Shown here: positions 36,487 to 46,887 of the stretch, in pieces | How the letters are laid out: each line of letters starts with the position of its first letter | Position numbering within the stretch: the stretch's first letter is position 1 | Assembly: GCF_014205275.1 (NCBI RefSeq) | Contig: NZ_JACHND010000001.1 | Span: 5,828,001 to 5,892,000 of the forward strand | Direction of reading: 5' to 3' | Source: Sphaerisporangium siamense | Lineage (GTDB): Bacteria > Actinomycetota > Actinomycetes > Streptosporangiales > Streptosporangiaceae | DNA: 64,000 nt | Position numbers and translations under genes: made by a program | Notes under the pieces: generated by a model | Database searches by the model: none | The model's input: only the letters and a program-made list of their open reading frames with translations | What the model was told of the DNA's origin: nothing

Positions 36487-37139
36487 GGGTCCGGGTCCTG
36501 TTGGCTGATGATCAGCCATTGGTGCGCGCGGGGTTGCGTGTGCTCATCACCGATACGCCGGACATCGAGGTGGCCGGCGAGGCCGGGACCGGGGCGGAGG
36601 CCGTACGGCTCGCCCGGGAGCTCGCGCCGGACGTGGTGCTGATGGACGTCCGCATGCCGGGCATGGACGGCATCGAGGCCACCCGCCGGATCATGACCGG
36701 CCCCGGGCACACCCACGTGCTGGTACTGACGACCTTCGACGACGACGAGTACGTCTACGGCGCCCTCCGCGCGGGCGCGAGCGGGTTCCTGGTCAAGGAC
36801 ATGGCGCTGGACGACATTCTGGCGGCCGTCCGCGTGGTCGCCGCCGGCGACGCCCTGATCGCCCCGAGCGTCACCCGCCGCCTGATCGCCCAGTTCACCG
36901 GCCGTTCGGACCCGGCGCCGCCCCGGCGCCTGCCCGCGGGCGTCACCGACCGGGAACGCGAGGTGCTGACGCTGGTCGCGCGGGGCCTGACCAACGGCGA
37001 GATCGCCACGCGGCTGTTCATCAGCGTGGCCACGGTCAAGGCGCACGTGGCACGCCTGCTGGCCAAGCTCGGCGCCCGCGACCGCGTCCAGCTCGTCATC
37101 GCCGCCTACGAAGCCGGCCTGGTGTCCCCTTCGGCGTGA
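36483..37139 (+). CDS. NarL/LuxR-type response regulator
   Basis: A 218-residue regulator. The receiver domain has acidic LLADDQ, phospho-Asp55 in LMDVRMPGMDG, Thr in LTTF and Lys in FLVKD. The LuxR HTH reads VTDREREVLTLVARGLTNGE and SVATVKAHVARL. GTG 36483 follows GAGGAGG by four bases. It is the partner of the kinase above. It converges on the UvrA-like gene, so regulation of that unit is possible but not shown. Confidence 0.93.
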   Translation: MRVRVLLADDQPLVRAGLRVLITDTPDIEVAGEAGTGAEAVRLARELAPDVVLMDVRMPGMDGIEATRRIMTGPGHTHVLVLTTFDDDEYVYGALRAGASGFLVKDMALDDILAAVRVVAAGDALIAPSVTRRLIAQFTGRSDPAPPRRLPAGVTDREREVLTLVARGLTNGEIATRLFISVATVKAHVARLLAKLGARDRVQLVIAAYEAGLVSPSA

Positions 37140-37283
37140 GCGTCCCCGCCTTGGCGTGGTCCGCCGGCGCGTCAGGAAGGGCGGGCGGGCCGGTGGCCGG
37201 GGTGCTCGGTCCGGCGCGGACGTCGCAGGGGGCCGCGGCGGCCATCGTGCTGCCGGGCCTGGCCGCCGCGGGGGTTCTGCTGG

Positions 37284-39632
<2,349 letters not shown>

Positions 39633-39664
39633 GGAACCCTTCCATCGTCGATGGTCGATTCGAA

Positions 39665-39694
39665 CGGCGACCACGGCCGCGGCCGTGGTCGCCG
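39665..39694. repeat. 30-bp perfect palindrome upstream of the UvrA-like gene
   Basis: Fifteen-base arms starting CGGCGACCACGGCCG meet with no spacer. It lies 33 bases before the GTG start. A second small dyad, CCATCG-T-CGATGG, lies at 39642-39654. As RNA it would form a 13-bp GC stem; as DNA it is a strong dimer site. Confidence 0.75.
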
Positions 39695-39702
39695 GGGGGA
39701 AC

Positions 39703-39720
39703 CGCCCGCGCTCGCGGGCG
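39703..39720. repeat. GC hairpin in the permease-UvrA gap
   Basis: CGCCCGCG-CT-CGCGGGCG, eight-base arms with a 2-base centre, between the 30-bp palindrome and the tandem array. It may be an intercistronic terminator or processing hairpin. Confidence 0.6.
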
Positions 39721-39757
39721 TTGCGAAGGTGCTGCCGGCGTGGGGGAGGGGGATAGC

Positions 39758-39797
39758 CTACATCGGGCTACATCGGGCTACATCGGGCTACATCGGG
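39758..39797. repeat. Four tandem copies of a 10-bp unit at the permease stop
   Basis: CTACATCGGG occurs four times in perfect tandem. On the reverse strand the first-read copy supplies the permease stop (CCG ATG TAG); the other three lie beyond. The copy number is likely to vary between strains by slippage. Confidence 0.85.
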
Positions 39798-40639
39798 CGC
39801 TGCATGGCCTTTTCCCGTTTCGCCGCCACGCTGGAACCGGACTCGCGGCGCGCCATCCGGCGCAGCACGATGGGCGCGAGCAGCAGCCCGGCCACGGCCC
39901 AGGCGCCGAGGACGCCGGCCGTCTCCAGGTGCCGCCAGGAGGCGCCGATCTCGGCCGCGGCCATCGCGTCCGGCAGCAGCGCCGAGCGCAGCCCGAGCCC
40001 CATCCAGTACAGGGGGAAGACCTGCGCGATGACCTGCACCCAGCCGGGCAGGGCGGTGATCGGGTAGAACACTCCCGAGACGGCCAGCAGCACCATGATG
40101 GGCAGGCTGACCACGCTCAGGCTCTGCGTGCTCGCCGTCAGCGAGCCGATGACCGCGCCGAGCGGCAGGACGGCGGCCAGGCCGAGGGCCAGCACCCACG
40201 CCACGGTCAGCCAGGACGACACCGAGGCCAGGTCCAGGCCGTCGAACAGCAGCGCGGCCGGGACCAGGGGGACCAGCACGCTCACCACGACCATGCCCGA
40301 CCTGCCGGTCACCTTGCCGACCAGGTAGCCGAGCATGCCGCCCGGGATGGCCTTGGCGCGCAGCAACGTGCCGTCCTCGCGGTCCATGGTGAGCACCACC
40401 GCGACGGCGGTCAGCCCGTTGAACACGACGTTCATCGCCAGGATGCCGGGCACCGAGTGCGAGCCGACCGAGAAGCCGGTGCCCGGCACGGTGTTGCCCC
40501 GCAGCAGGAACATCACGACCAGCGCGATGAGGGGGAAGAACGCCGCGCCCCACAGGTCCTGGGCGCTGGTGACGCTCTGGCGGAACTCGATGCGCCCGCG
40601 CTCCAGCCCGGCGCGGACGGCGACGCCGGTGGGGTTCAC
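39788..40639 (-). CDS. ABC-2 permease, DrrB-like
   Basis: A 283-residue membrane protein with about six helices and an ABC-2 layout: LTMDREDGTLLRAKAIPGGM after TM2 and VSGVFYPITALPGWVQ before the last helices, both typical of DrrB-like drug exporters. The GTG start overlaps the ATPase stop by four bases (GTGA). The stop codon falls inside a 10-bp tandem array. It should form an exporter with the ATPase upstream. Confidence 0.87.
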   Translation of the reverse strand: MNPTGVAVRAGLERGRIEFRQSVTSAQDLWGAAFFPLIALVVMFLLRGNTVPGTGFSVGSHSVPGILAMNVVFNGLTAVAVVLTMDREDGTLLRAKAIPGGMLGYLVGKVTGRSGMVVVSVLVPLVPAALLFDGLDLASVSSWLTVAWVLALGLAAVLPLGAVIGSLTASTQSLSVVSLPIMVLLAVSGVFYPITALPGWVQVIAQVFPLYWMGLGLRSALLPDAMAAAEIGASWRHLETAGVLGAWAVAGLLLAPIVLRRMARRESGSSVAAKREKAMQRPM

Positions 40640-41646
40640 GCGCCCACCCCCGTCAGCTCGCCGGGCGCCGTGGCGGGCCGTCCGGACTCGAACTCGCGCA
40701 CCATGGCCAGGTAGACCTCCGCCAGGCTCGGCCGGCGTACCTCCAGGTCGCCGATCGCCGTGCCGTGCCGGGCGAACAGTTCGCGCACGTACCCGGTGGC
40801 GTCCTCGACCGAGACGCTGTGGTGCTCGCCGTCCTTGCTGAAGCGGACCTCGGCCTTGGCCGAGACCCGCGCGGCCAGCTCCGCCGCGCTTCCCTCGGCG
40901 ACGATCCGGCCGCCGGCCAGCAGCGCGATGCGGTCGGCGAGCCGTTCGGCCTCGTCCAGGTCGTGGGTGGTGAGCAGGATCGTGGTGTCCTCCAGGTCCG
41001 ACAGCCGGCGCACCAGGTCGTGGAAGTCCTGCCGGGCCACCGGGTCGAAGCCGACGGTGGGCTCGTCCAGGAACAGCAGGTCGGGCCGGCCGACCAGGCC
41101 GACGGCCACGTCGAGCCTGCGCCGCTGCCCGCCCGACAGCCGGGCGACCATCGTCTCGGCCTGCTCGGTCAGCCCGACCAGGCCCAGCAGCTCGCCGGTG
41201 TCGTAGGGGCGGGGACGGCCGGGCGTGCCGTAGGGGGTGTAGTAGCGGCCGAGGTGGGCCAGCAGCTCGCGCACGCGCCAGCGTCCGTGGTCTCGCCACG
41301 ACTGCAGGACGATGCCCAGGCGGGCGCGCCACGCCTCGTCGCCGTGGTCGGGGTCGGCGCCGAGGACGCGCACCTCCCCGGCCGAGCGCCTGCGGAAGCC
41401 TTCGAGGATCTCGATGGTGGTCGTCTTGCCGGCCCCGTTCGGCCCGAGCAGGGCCAGCACCTCGCCGCGGTGGGCGCGCAGGTCCACCCCGTGCAGCACG
41501 TCGGTGGTGCCGTAGCGCATCCGCAGGCCGCGGATCTCGATGACGGGCTCCCCGGCGTGCTCGCCGTCCCTCTGGTCAGGGCGCGGGCCCGGTGATATGT
41601 GACGGAGGGGATCCGTCGTCGCGACGTCTGGTTCGCGGGAATCCAT
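40636..41646 (-). CDS. ABC exporter ATPase, DrrA-like
   Basis: A 336-residue ATPase: Walker A LLGPNGAGKTTTIEIL, signature RLSGGQRRRLDVAVGLVG, Walker B LLFLDEPTVGFDP and switch LLTTHDLDEAERL, followed by a C-terminal DrrA-type extension of about 90 residues. The ATG at 41646 has only a weak GAGAG site. It heads the ATPase-permease-UvrA order that resembles the DrrABC resistance unit. Confidence 0.9.
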   Translation of the reverse strand: MDSREPDVATTDPLRHISPGPRPDQRDGEHAGEPVIEIRGLRMRYGTTDVLHGVDLRAHRGEVLALLGPNGAGKTTTIEILEGFRRRSAGEVRVLGADPDHGDEAWRARLGIVLQSWRDHGRWRVRELLAHLGRYYTPYGTPGRPRPYDTGELLGLVGLTEQAETMVARLSGGQRRRLDVAVGLVGRPDLLFLDEPTVGFDPVARQDFHDLVRRLSDLEDTTILLTTHDLDEAERLADRIALLAGGRIVAEGSAAELAARVSAKAEVRFSKDGEHHSVSVEDATGYVRELFARHGTAIGDLEVRRPSLAEVYLAMVREFESGRPATAPGELTGVGA

Positions 41647-41649
41647 GCG

Positions 41650-41667
41650 TTCAAGTCTCTCATTGAA
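41650..41667. promoter_or_regulatory. Dyad at the DrrA-like gene start
   Basis: TTCAA and TTGAA separated by 8 bases, ending three bases from the ATG at 41646. It uses the same TTCAA/TTGAA half-sites as the MerR-side operator at 4622-4639, so a related regulator is possible but unproven. Confidence 0.35.
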
Positions 41668-41803
41668 GCGCCCGTGGAGACTTTTTCCGGATAACCGCCT
41701 CTTGACGTGGCAATGCACCTTCATAACCTTCAACCGGCTTACGAACGCCTGCTATGAAGCGTCGCGGTGACCACAGGCGGACCGACGACGGCACGGGCGG
41801 GCA

Positions 41804-41935
41804 TCAGGGCTGGACGTTCTCCAAGTCTTCAAGGAGGCCGGAGTACGTCGGCTGCCATCCGAGGGCGTTGCGGGTGCGGGCACTGGACGCCGGTCGGTCC
41901 ATGGCGAAGATCGCACCGAACGGGCCGAAGCGCTC
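41804..41935 (-). pseudogene. C-terminal relic of an NAD-dependent epimerase
   Basis: The last 43 codons before a reverse-strand stop read ERFGPFGAIFAMDRPASS then ARTRNALGWQPTYSGLLEDL, the usual end of extended SDR epimerases (DRPASSARTR..LGW.PT). The upstream part of the gene is gone. The rest of 41647-42165 shows only the promoter dyads. Confidence 0.6.
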
Positions 41936-42127
41936 TGGGCCGGCTCGCTCGGGTGGTCTCGGCGGATCCGGCGGATTCTCCGCAGTGCGCCTGCTCAACG
42001 GCCTACGACCCGTCCGTCGAAACCCCGTGGCCGCAGACGCCATCGACGGATACCGCCACGCCGCCGCACCGCGACTCGAGCCACGTGGCTCAAGATGCGA
42101 GCTGGACGCGTTTTGACACTTCCTGCA

Positions 42128-42157
42128 GATAACCGCTATCTATTGGCTAACCGTTAG
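42128..42157. promoter_or_regulatory. Operator-like dyads before the PadR/ABC operon
   Basis: GATA-ACCGC-TATC (42128-42140) and CTAAC-C-GTTAG (42147-42157) lie just before the GTG at 42166 in a locally AT-rich stretch. PadR repressors usually bind such dyads over their own promoters. Confidence 0.5.
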
Positions 42158-42165
42158 GGGATGCC

Positions 42166-42702
42166 GTGCAAGACGCAGTACTGGCGATGCTCGCCAAGGA
42201 GCCGTCACACGGGTACGGCCTGCGCGCCCGGCTGCGCCAGAGCCTGGGCCCGCTGGGCGAGTCGATGAACCCCGGCCAGATCTACGTGACCCTGTCCCGG
42301 TTGGAGAAGCTTGGGCTCGTCGTCTGCGAGCGGGAGGACGGACTGCCCGAGCGGCCCGACCGCAAGGTCTACGCGCTGACACCGGCCGGTCAGCAACGGG
42401 TGGCCGCGTGGCTGACCGAGGTGGGCTGGCCCAAGCCGGACCAGGCGGAGTTCCACCTCAAGCTCGTCGCGGCGGCCGCGGCCCGGCTCGCCGACCCGAT
42501 CGAGCTGGTGGCGGCGCAGCGCCGCGAGCTGCTGCGCCGCCTGCGCGAGGCACAGCACACGATCATGGCCGAGCCGGTGGGCTCGAAGGCCGTGCTGCTG
42601 CTGGAGGGGGTCGTGCTGCGGCTGCAGGCGGACCTGCGGTGGCTGGAAGCCTGCGAGCGGACCTGGTCCAGGGCCGATGACAGAGTTGAGGGTGGCGCGT
42701 GA
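42166..42702 (+). CDS. PadR-family transcriptional regulator
   Basis: A 178-residue PadR protein: the winged helix reads VLAMLAKEPSHGYGLRARL and GQIYVTLSRLEKLGL with the VYALTPAGQQ wing, followed by a long C-terminal dimer helix. GTG 42166 is in the frame that opens the HTH. Its stop overlaps the ATPase GTG, so it represses its own exporter operon. Confidence 0.9.
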   Translation: MQDAVLAMLAKEPSHGYGLRARLRQSLGPLGESMNPGQIYVTLSRLEKLGLVVCEREDGLPERPDRKVYALTPAGQQRVAAWLTEVGWPKPDQAEFHLKLVAAAAARLADPIELVAAQRRELLRRLREAQHTIMAEPVGSKAVLLLEGVVLRLQADLRWLEACERTWSRADDRVEGGA

Positions 42703-43439
42703 ACGAGTCGGGTGCCGTGGTCCGGGTCCGTGACCTGGTGAAGGAGCACGGTCAAGGGGAGAGCCGGGTCCGGGCGGTCGACGAGGTCGGCCTGGAGGTG
42801 CCCGAGGGGCAGATGCTGGCGGTGATGGGGCCGAGCGGCTGCGGCAAGTCGACCCTGCTGCACATGCTCGGCGGCCTGGAGCGGCCCACCCGCGGGGAGG
42901 TGTGGCTGGCCGGGCAGCGCATCGACACCTTGAGCGAGCGTGCTCTGGCGCGTATGCGGCGCCGCTCGGTGGGGTTCGTCTTCCAGGCCTTCCACCTGGT
43001 GGAGGAGCTGTCGGCGACGGAGAACGTGGAGTTGCCCGCGCTGCTGGCCGGCCGTTCGCCGCGGCAGGCCAGGCGGTGCGCGAGCGCCCTGCTCGAACGG
43101 GTCGGGCTCACGGCGCGCGCCCGGCACCTGCCGTCCGAGCTGTCGGGCGGGCAGCGTCAGCGGGTCGCCATCGCCCGGGCGCTGGCCAACCAGCCGCTTG
43201 TCGTCCTGGCCGACGAGCCGACCGGCAACCTCGACAGCGCGGCCACCCTCGACATACTGCGGATCTTCGAGGAACTGCGTTCGGCGGGACAGACGCTGGT
43301 GATCGTCACGCATGACGAGCGCGTCGCCGCCAACGCGGACCGGCTGATCTCGATGCGCGACGGGATGTTCGTCGACGACACCAGCTTGGCCGGCTCCCAC
43401 CCGCGCGGGCTCGGCGGCCTGATCGGGCTGGAGGGCTGA
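42699..43439 (+). CDS. MacB/LolD-type ABC ATPase
   Basis: A 246-residue ATPase of the type IV/MacB branch: Walker A VMGPSGCGKSTLLHMLGG, VGFVFQAFHLVEELSATENV Q-loop, signature LPSELSGGQRQRVAIARAL, Walker B VLADEPTGNLDS and H-loop IVTHDERVA. It is co-translated after PadR and five bases before the FtsX-like partner. It likely drives extrusion of an antibiotic or lipid-like compound. Confidence 0.93.
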   Translation: MNESGAVVRVRDLVKEHGQGESRVRAVDEVGLEVPEGQMLAVMGPSGCGKSTLLHMLGGLERPTRGEVWLAGQRIDTLSERALARMRRRSVGFVFQAFHLVEELSATENVELPALLAGRSPRQARRCASALLERVGLTARARHLPSELSGGQRQRVAIARALANQPLVVLADEPTGNLDSAATLDILRIFEELRSAGQTLVIVTHDERVAANADRLISMRDGMFVDDTSLAGSHPRGLGGLIGLEG

Positions 43440-43444
43440 ACGGC

Positions 43445-45235
43445 ATGGGCTCCCTCGTGCTCGTCGTGCGCCTGGTGCTCGCCGACGTTCGCCGGCACCC
43501 GTCCCAGGTCGCGATGCTCTTGTTCGCGGTGACCGCCGCCAGCGCCACTCTGGCTCTGGGCCTGTCCCTGGGCGGGACGAGCCAGACGCTGTACGAGCAG
43601 ACCCGCGCGGCCACCGCCGGGCCGGATGTGGTGGCGCTCTCCGGCGACACGGGCCCCGCCGTGACCTCGGCCCTGGCCGAGCTGGCGGACGCTCCCGACG
43701 TGGTCGGCCACCACGGCCCCTATCGCATCGTCTACGCCGACCTCACCACGCGCGACGCCACGGCGTCCCCGGTGGTGGTGCACGGCTTCGCCGAGAAGCT
43801 CGGCGCGCTCAACCGGCCGCTGGTGACTTCCGGGCGGTGGGTGCGTTCCGGCGGCACCGTCCTTGAGCGCGGCTTCGCCGCCGCGCTGGGCGTCGGCGTC
43901 GGCGACCGCGTGACCATCGCCGGCCGGTCGTACCCCGTCGTCGGGATCGCCGTCACCGCGGCCACCTCCATCTACCCCTGGGCGGCGCAGATCGGCCCGG
44001 GCGGCGGCCCGACCGACTACACCGGCCTGGCCTGGATGACCCGCTCCGACGCCCGCTCCCTGGCCTCCTCCCACGGTCTGCCGGTGACGACGGCCATGGA
44101 CCTCAAGCTGCGCGACCCAGCCGCCACCGAGGCCTTCCGTCACGCCCACCGCGGCTCCGACGTCAGGATCAACTTCCACTCCTGGCAGCGCGAGGCCGAC
44201 CAGGACGCCGTCATTCTCCGGGGCACCCAGCCGATCCTGGTCCTCGGAAGCTGGCTGCTCAGCTTCGTGGCCGTCACCGGGGTGGCGGCGCTGGCCGCGG
44301 GCCGCGTCGTCCGGCAGACCCGGCGGGCCGGGTTGCTCAAGGCCGTCGGCGCCACCCCCGGTCTGATCGCCGCCGTCCTGCTCACGGAGTATCTGGCCGT
44401 GGCGCTGCTGGCCGACGTGCTGGGGCTGGTGATCGCACGCCTGACCGTGCCCGTCATCGCCAGCCCCACCGCCAGCAGAATCGGCGACCTCGGCGGCCCG
44501 ACCGGCTCCGTCATCGCCGCGACGACCGTCCTGGCCGTGGCGGTGGCGGTACTGTCGGCGCTGCGTCCCACGCTGCGGGCCCTGCGCACCGCGACCATCG
44601 CCGCTCTGGCCGACACCGTTCACCGGACCCGCCGCCGTCCCCTGCTGACCGCGCTATCCGCGCTGCTGCCCACGCCGTTCCTGCTCGGGCTGCGGCTGAC
44701 CGCCCGCCGGCCGGGCCGGGTGATGCTGCAGGCGTGCTCGACCGCCACCACGCTGATCGCGCTCACCGGCCTGCTGTCCCTGTCCGTCGATTCGTCGAGG
44801 GGCTACGGCCTGAACGGCTCCACCGCCCTGCCGAACCTGCGGGCCGAGAACGCCGGCCACCTGCTGATCGCGGTCTCCGCCCTGCTGATCGCGCTGGCCG
44901 TGGTGAACACCATCGCGTTCACCTGGACCATGGCGATGGAAGCCCGGCCGAGCCTGGCCATCGCCCGTGCGCTCGGCGCCACCCCCGGACAGGTCTCCGC
45001 GGGGTTGTCCATCGCTCAGCTCCTGCCCTGCCTGCCCGGCGCCGTCATCGGCATCCCTCTGGGCATCGGCGTGTTCTCCGCCTTCAGCCCCAGGAACGCG
45101 ATCCTCGCACCGGTCTCCTGGATGCTCATCGCCGCGCTCGCGACCCTCCTGGTGACGGTGACGCTCACCGCCCTGCCCGCCCGCTTGGCGGCCCGCCGTC
45201 CCGTGGTACCGGCCCTCAGCGCCGACACAGCGTGA
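43445..45235 (+). CDS. FtsX-type ABC permease (double repeat)
   Basis: A 596-residue permease with an N-terminal helix (VAMLLFAVTAASATLALGLS), a large extracytoplasmic domain (about 50-250), and two FtsX modules: LGSWLLSFVAVTGVAALAAG ... GLLKAVGATPGLI and VSALLIALAVVNTIAFTW ... IARALGATPGQV. The GATPG phrases are the coupling regions for the ATPase. It completes a PadR-regulated three-gene exporter. Confidence 0.9.
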   Translation: MGSLVLVVRLVLADVRRHPSQVAMLLFAVTAASATLALGLSLGGTSQTLYEQTRAATAGPDVVALSGDTGPAVTSALAELADAPDVVGHHGPYRIVYADLTTRDATASPVVVHGFAEKLGALNRPLVTSGRWVRSGGTVLERGFAAALGVGVGDRVTIAGRSYPVVGIAVTAATSIYPWAAQIGPGGGPTDYTGLAWMTRSDARSLASSHGLPVTTAMDLKLRDPAATEAFRHAHRGSDVRINFHSWQREADQDAVILRGTQPILVLGSWLLSFVAVTGVAALAAGRVVRQTRRAGLLKAVGATPGLIAAVLLTEYLAVALLADVLGLVIARLTVPVIASPTASRIGDLGGPTGSVIAATTVLAVAVAVLSALRPTLRALRTATIAALADTVHRTRRRPLLTALSALLPTPFLLGLRLTARRPGRVMLQACSTATTLIALTGLLSLSVDSSRGYGLNGSTALPNLRAENAGHLLIAVSALLIALAVVNTIAFTWTMAMEARPSLAIARALGATPGQVSAGLSIAQLLPCLPGAVIGIPLGIGVFSAFSPRNAILAPVSWMLIAALATLLVTVTLTALPARLAARRPVVPALSADTA

Positions 45236-45428
45236 TCGACCGGCCGCGGCGGCCGCGAGCGCGCCGTCGGCCTCTTCCCGGCACCCCTACGCGCCTGCGC
45301 GCCCGCGCCCGCGGGGGCCCGAGTAGCAGGGTTTCACCGGTTTCGCCAGTCATCCCACGCACGGGCGCGAGGCCCCCACCTGCGACGATGGCCCGGAGTC
45401 ACCATCTGGTCTTCATCGGGGGGGAATT

Positions 45429-46226
45429 GTGGCGTGGCTCCAGAACAAAGTAGTGATCATTACCGGTGCCGGGAGCGGCATCGGAAAGGCGGCGGCCGAG
45501 TTGATGAGCCGGGAGGCGGCGAGCGTCCTCGTGGCCGACCTCGACTCCGCCGCCGCGCGGGACGTGGCCGAAGGCATCGTGGCCGCGGGTGGTCGTGCCA
45601 TATCGTGCGAGGTCGACGTGACCGTCGAGGCTTCCATCGCGGCCATGGTGGAGACGGCCGTGGCCGAGTTCGGACGGCTCGACGTCCTGTGCAACCACGT
45701 AGGGGGAACGGATCCGCGCCGGGATCTGGACCTGCTCCGGCTGGACATGGACGAGTTCGACAGGGCCGTGGTGCTCAACGTCCGCAGCGCCCTGCTCGCG
45801 ACCAGGCACGCCCTGCCGCACCTGATCGAGGCCGGTGGCGGTTCCGTGGTCAACACCGTCTCGATCGGGGGCCTGCTGGGCGACTCCTTGCAGATCGCCT
45901 ACGGCGCGGTGAAGGCGGCGTTGATCAACGTCACCAGATACATCGCCGTCCAGTACGGGCGGCAGCGGGTCCGCTGCAACGCCGTCGCCCCGGGGGCGGT
46001 GATGACTCCGGCACTGCGCGACAACATGCCGGTCGAGGCGATCGAGCGGCTCCAGAGTCACAACGCGCTGCCGTATCTGGGGGCTCCCGAAGACATCGGC
46101 AACACGATGCTCTTCCTCGCCTCCGACGAGTCGCGCTACATGACAGGGCAGACGCTCGTGGTGGACGGAGGCTGTACCAGCCAGTCCCCGGTCGCGCCGG
46201 ATCGCAGGGCACTGCTTCCCGAGTGA
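45429..46226 (+). CDS. Short-chain dehydrogenase/reductase (FabG-like)
   Basis: A 265-residue classical SDR: TGAGSGIG (12-19), Asp37 in ADLDS favouring NAD, CNHVGG in place of NNAG, Ser145, Tyr158 and Lys162 (YGAVK), and the C-terminal GQTLVVDGGCTSQ. GTG start with GGGGGGA six bases upstream. It stands alone; the substrate is unknown. Confidence 0.88.
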   Translation: MAWLQNKVVIITGAGSGIGKAAAELMSREAASVLVADLDSAAARDVAEGIVAAGGRAISCEVDVTVEASIAAMVETAVAEFGRLDVLCNHVGGTDPRRDLDLLRLDMDEFDRAVVLNVRSALLATRHALPHLIEAGGGSVVNTVSIGGLLGDSLQIAYGAVKAALINVTRYIAVQYGRQRVRCNAVAPGAVMTPALRDNMPVEAIERLQSHNALPYLGAPEDIGNTMLFLASDESRYMTGQTLVVDGGCTSQSPVAPDRRALLPE

Positions 46227-46253
46227 AGCCCTGCCCGGCCGCCCCCCTTCGCT

Positions 46254-46598
46254 TCACGCCCGCCCCGGCCGGCGAGCTCCCCAGCGCACGATCGGCGGCG
46301 TGACGGCCGGGAGAACCGCCGCAGATGGGTCATGGAGACCGGCCCGGTGCGGCCAGGACATGAAGGACGGCCATACGGGCATCGGCCCTGCCGCCTCCCG
46401 GCGGCCTTTGTGCAACTCGGCTGCCCGTGCTCCCGATGAGGTCTGGCATGCCCGCCCGGCCGGTGCGTCGCACCGGGGGCAGGACACCCGGCGGCCCCAG
46501 TCCCGTTCGCGGGAGCGTTCGACATCCCCGCGCTCGCACTCTTCTTCGGATGCCTTCACGTGTGCGTGCCGGAACTCGCGGCCGATCCGCTCGGCCAT
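46254..46598 (-). CDS. Small zinc-finger-like protein
   Basis: A 114-residue ORF with CPRCDAPAGRACQTSSG...H (Cys40, Cys43, Cys51, His63), a zinc-ribbon-like pattern found in small actinobacterial proteins. The N-terminus MAERIGREFRHAHVK is charged and helical. The last 40 residues look non-homologous, and a partner frame upstream suggests a possible frameshift, so the gene may be damaged. The rest of 46227-46887 holds only the protease promoter. Confidence 0.5.
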   Translation of the reverse strand: MAERIGREFRHAHVKASEEECERGDVERSRERDWGRRVSCPRCDAPAGRACQTSSGARAAELHKGRREAAGPMPVWPSFMSWPHRAGLHDPSAAVLPAVTPPIVRWGARRPGRA

Positions 46599-46887
46599 CG
46601 TCCACCTGCTTCCCGGCCTCGTCCATCTGGCCGAGAACCTGTCTGTGACCATGCGGCGTTCTGACCACGTCAGTCAGTTCAGTATCAGAGGCCTGAACTG
46701 CCACTAAAGCGCCATGAATGCGCTGCTAACCCACCCGCCCACATGCTCGGCGAACGAGCCGCCAAGCCTGTCGCACGCGGAGGCGGCGGCAACAGCGTGA
46801 CACGGGTGGAGCCAACGGTGACGTAGTCCGCCGTGAGCGCCCACCCCGAGACGACCGGTAGTGAACTACGACTCGCAAAGGACAGCG

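Noticed and set aside
39758-39797. CTACATCGGG array as a possible CRISPR
   Set aside because: The units are 10 bases, directly abutting with no spacers, and no cas gene is near. It is a simple tandem repeat.
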